The translations under genes were made by a program, and so were the position numbers. Positions 63,305 to 64,000 of a DNA stretch of 64,000 nucleotides are shown one piece after another. Each line of letters opens with the position of its first letter. Positions within the stretch are counted from its first letter, which is position 1. The stretch lies in the NCBI RefSeq assembly GCF_018780385.1, contig NZ_JADMJO010000003.1, positions 186,001 to 250,000 of the forward strand. The letters run 5' to 3'. Origin of the DNA: Hydrogenophaga sp. (GTDB taxonomy: Bacteria; Pseudomonadota; Gammaproteobacteria; Burkholderiales; Burkholderiaceae_C). Under the pieces are notes generated by a model. The model was given only the letters and a program-made list of their open reading frames with translations, was not told the DNA's origin and did not search any database.

Positions 63305-63955
63305 TCACCAGCGGGCCGGCAGCGTCTTGAGCAGCCAGATCCAGCGCTCGCGCACGGCGATGTAGCCGCCGGTCTCCAGATCCTTGAGCAGGCGGCTCAC
63401 CATCTCGCGTGAGCACGCCAGGTGTTGAGCCATCTGCTGGTGGGTGAGGCGCTCCTTGAGCGCGCGCTCACCCCGCTCGTTGGGTATCTGCGCCAGGGTG
63501 TTGAGCAGCCGGACCAGGCGACCGTACACGTCGATCAGCGCCACACTGCGTGCGCTGTCGGTGGCCAGGCGGGCTCGGCGGATCAGGCGCGCCATGAGTT
63601 CCAGCGCAAATTCGGGGTGTTCGGCGATGTAGGCCAACAAGGTGGTGCGGCTCACCACCGCACAGGTGCTGGGCTCGGCGGCTTCCACGTTGGCCGAGCG
63701 GGGCCCGCCATCCAGCGACATCTCGCCCACGTACTCCAGCGGACCGTAGAGGCCCAACGTGAGTTCGCGCCCGTTGTTGTCCGACAGAAACGCCCGCAGG
63801 CGGCCCTGCAGCACGATGTACAGCGTGTCGCCAGTCTCGCCTTCCTGGATCAGCAGGGTGCCGCGCCGATAGCGGCGCTGCACGCCCTGCGCGGCCAGCG
63901 CTTCAATGTGTTGGTTGGGATGGGCAAATACAGAGGCGGAAGGTATGACTGGCAT
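63305..63955 (-). CDS. Crp/FNR-family transcriptional regulator
   Basis: A 216-residue regulator. The N-terminal cyclic-nucleotide-binding-like beta barrel shows LLIQEGETGDTLYIVLQGRL and YVGEMSLDGGPRSANVEA (given in part as GEMSLDGGPRSA), in which the GE...RSA pattern resembles the cAMP phosphate-binding cassette. The C-terminal helix-turn-helix is THQQMAQHLACSREMVSRLL. No FNR-type cysteines are seen. It converges with the protease gene 3 bp away and may respond to the product of the nearby cyclase; this is inference. Confidence 0.92.
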   Translation of the reverse strand: MPVIPSASVFAHPNQHIEALAAQGVQRRYRRGTLLIQEGETGDTLYIVLQGRLRAFLSDNNGRELTLGLYGPLEYVGEMSLDGGPRSANVEAAEPSTCAVVSRTTLLAYIAEHPEFALELMARLIRRARLATDSARSVALIDVYGRLVRLLNTLAQIPNERGERALKERLTHQQMAQHLACSREMVSRLLKDLETGGYIAVRERWIWLLKTLPARW

Positions 63956-64000
63956 CCATGCTCACGGGTGGATTGACTCCGCGGCATTGTGGGGCATGGG

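Overview
The window is high-GC DNA that looks like the chromosome of a betaproteobacterium, most likely a member of the Comamonadaceae (Hydrogenophaga/Acidovorax/Variovorax-like). This rests on gene content and order: iscRSUA-hscBA-fdx-dnaQ, zapA followed by 6S RNA, SWIB-domain proteins with a lysine-rich tail, an aerobic-type cobalamin cluster, and short GC-rich dispersed intergenic repeats of the kind common in that family. The taxonomic call is inference, since no rRNA gene is present.

Layout. 1-2.1 kb: envelope and stress small proteins (BON lipoprotein, glycine-zipper lipoprotein, YqjD/YqjE/YqjK-like trio, 49-residue membrane protein). 2.1-4.4 kb: YciH/SUI1 factor, RhlE-type RNA helicase, ECF sigma factor. 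4.6-9.3 kb: an unusual four-gene cluster in which two CesT-like secretion chaperones each precede a large protein (an amidohydrolase-fold protein and a 705-residue membrane-segment protein), divergent from the ECF sigma gene across a perfect inverted repeat. 9.4-15.8 kb: tRNA-Val, dnaQ and the isc operon with a recognisable IscR operator. 16-27.3 kb: uvrB and assorted housekeeping, repair and regulatory genes.

27.3-55.1 kb: an almost uninterrupted minus-strand run of about 27 kb for cobalamin uptake, cobalt chelation, corrin amidation, adenosylation and nucleotide-loop assembly. It starts at a cobalamin riboswitch upstream of btuB and has bioB-bioA-bioD-bioF embedded in it. Many neighbours overlap by 4 nt (ATGA/GTGA), indicating translational coupling. 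The corrin-ring methylation genes are not in the window. A hairpin between the DUF1636 gene and cbtB may split the run into two transcription units.

55.1-58.3 kb: small coiled-coil gene, zapA, 6S RNA, TauE/SafE permease, rraA, and a histone-H1-like/SWIB fusion gene with its own promoter and terminator. 58.4-63.3 kb: a three-gene operon joining a class III nucleotidyl cyclase with TolB-like and TPR regions, a PAP2/vanadium-haloperoxidase-fold protein with ten SGGT repeats at its N-terminus, and a subtilisin-family protease without a visible signal peptide. A Crp/FNR regulator gene converges on this operon. This operon and the 4.6-9.3 kb chaperone/cargo cluster are the two best candidates for poorly described systems.
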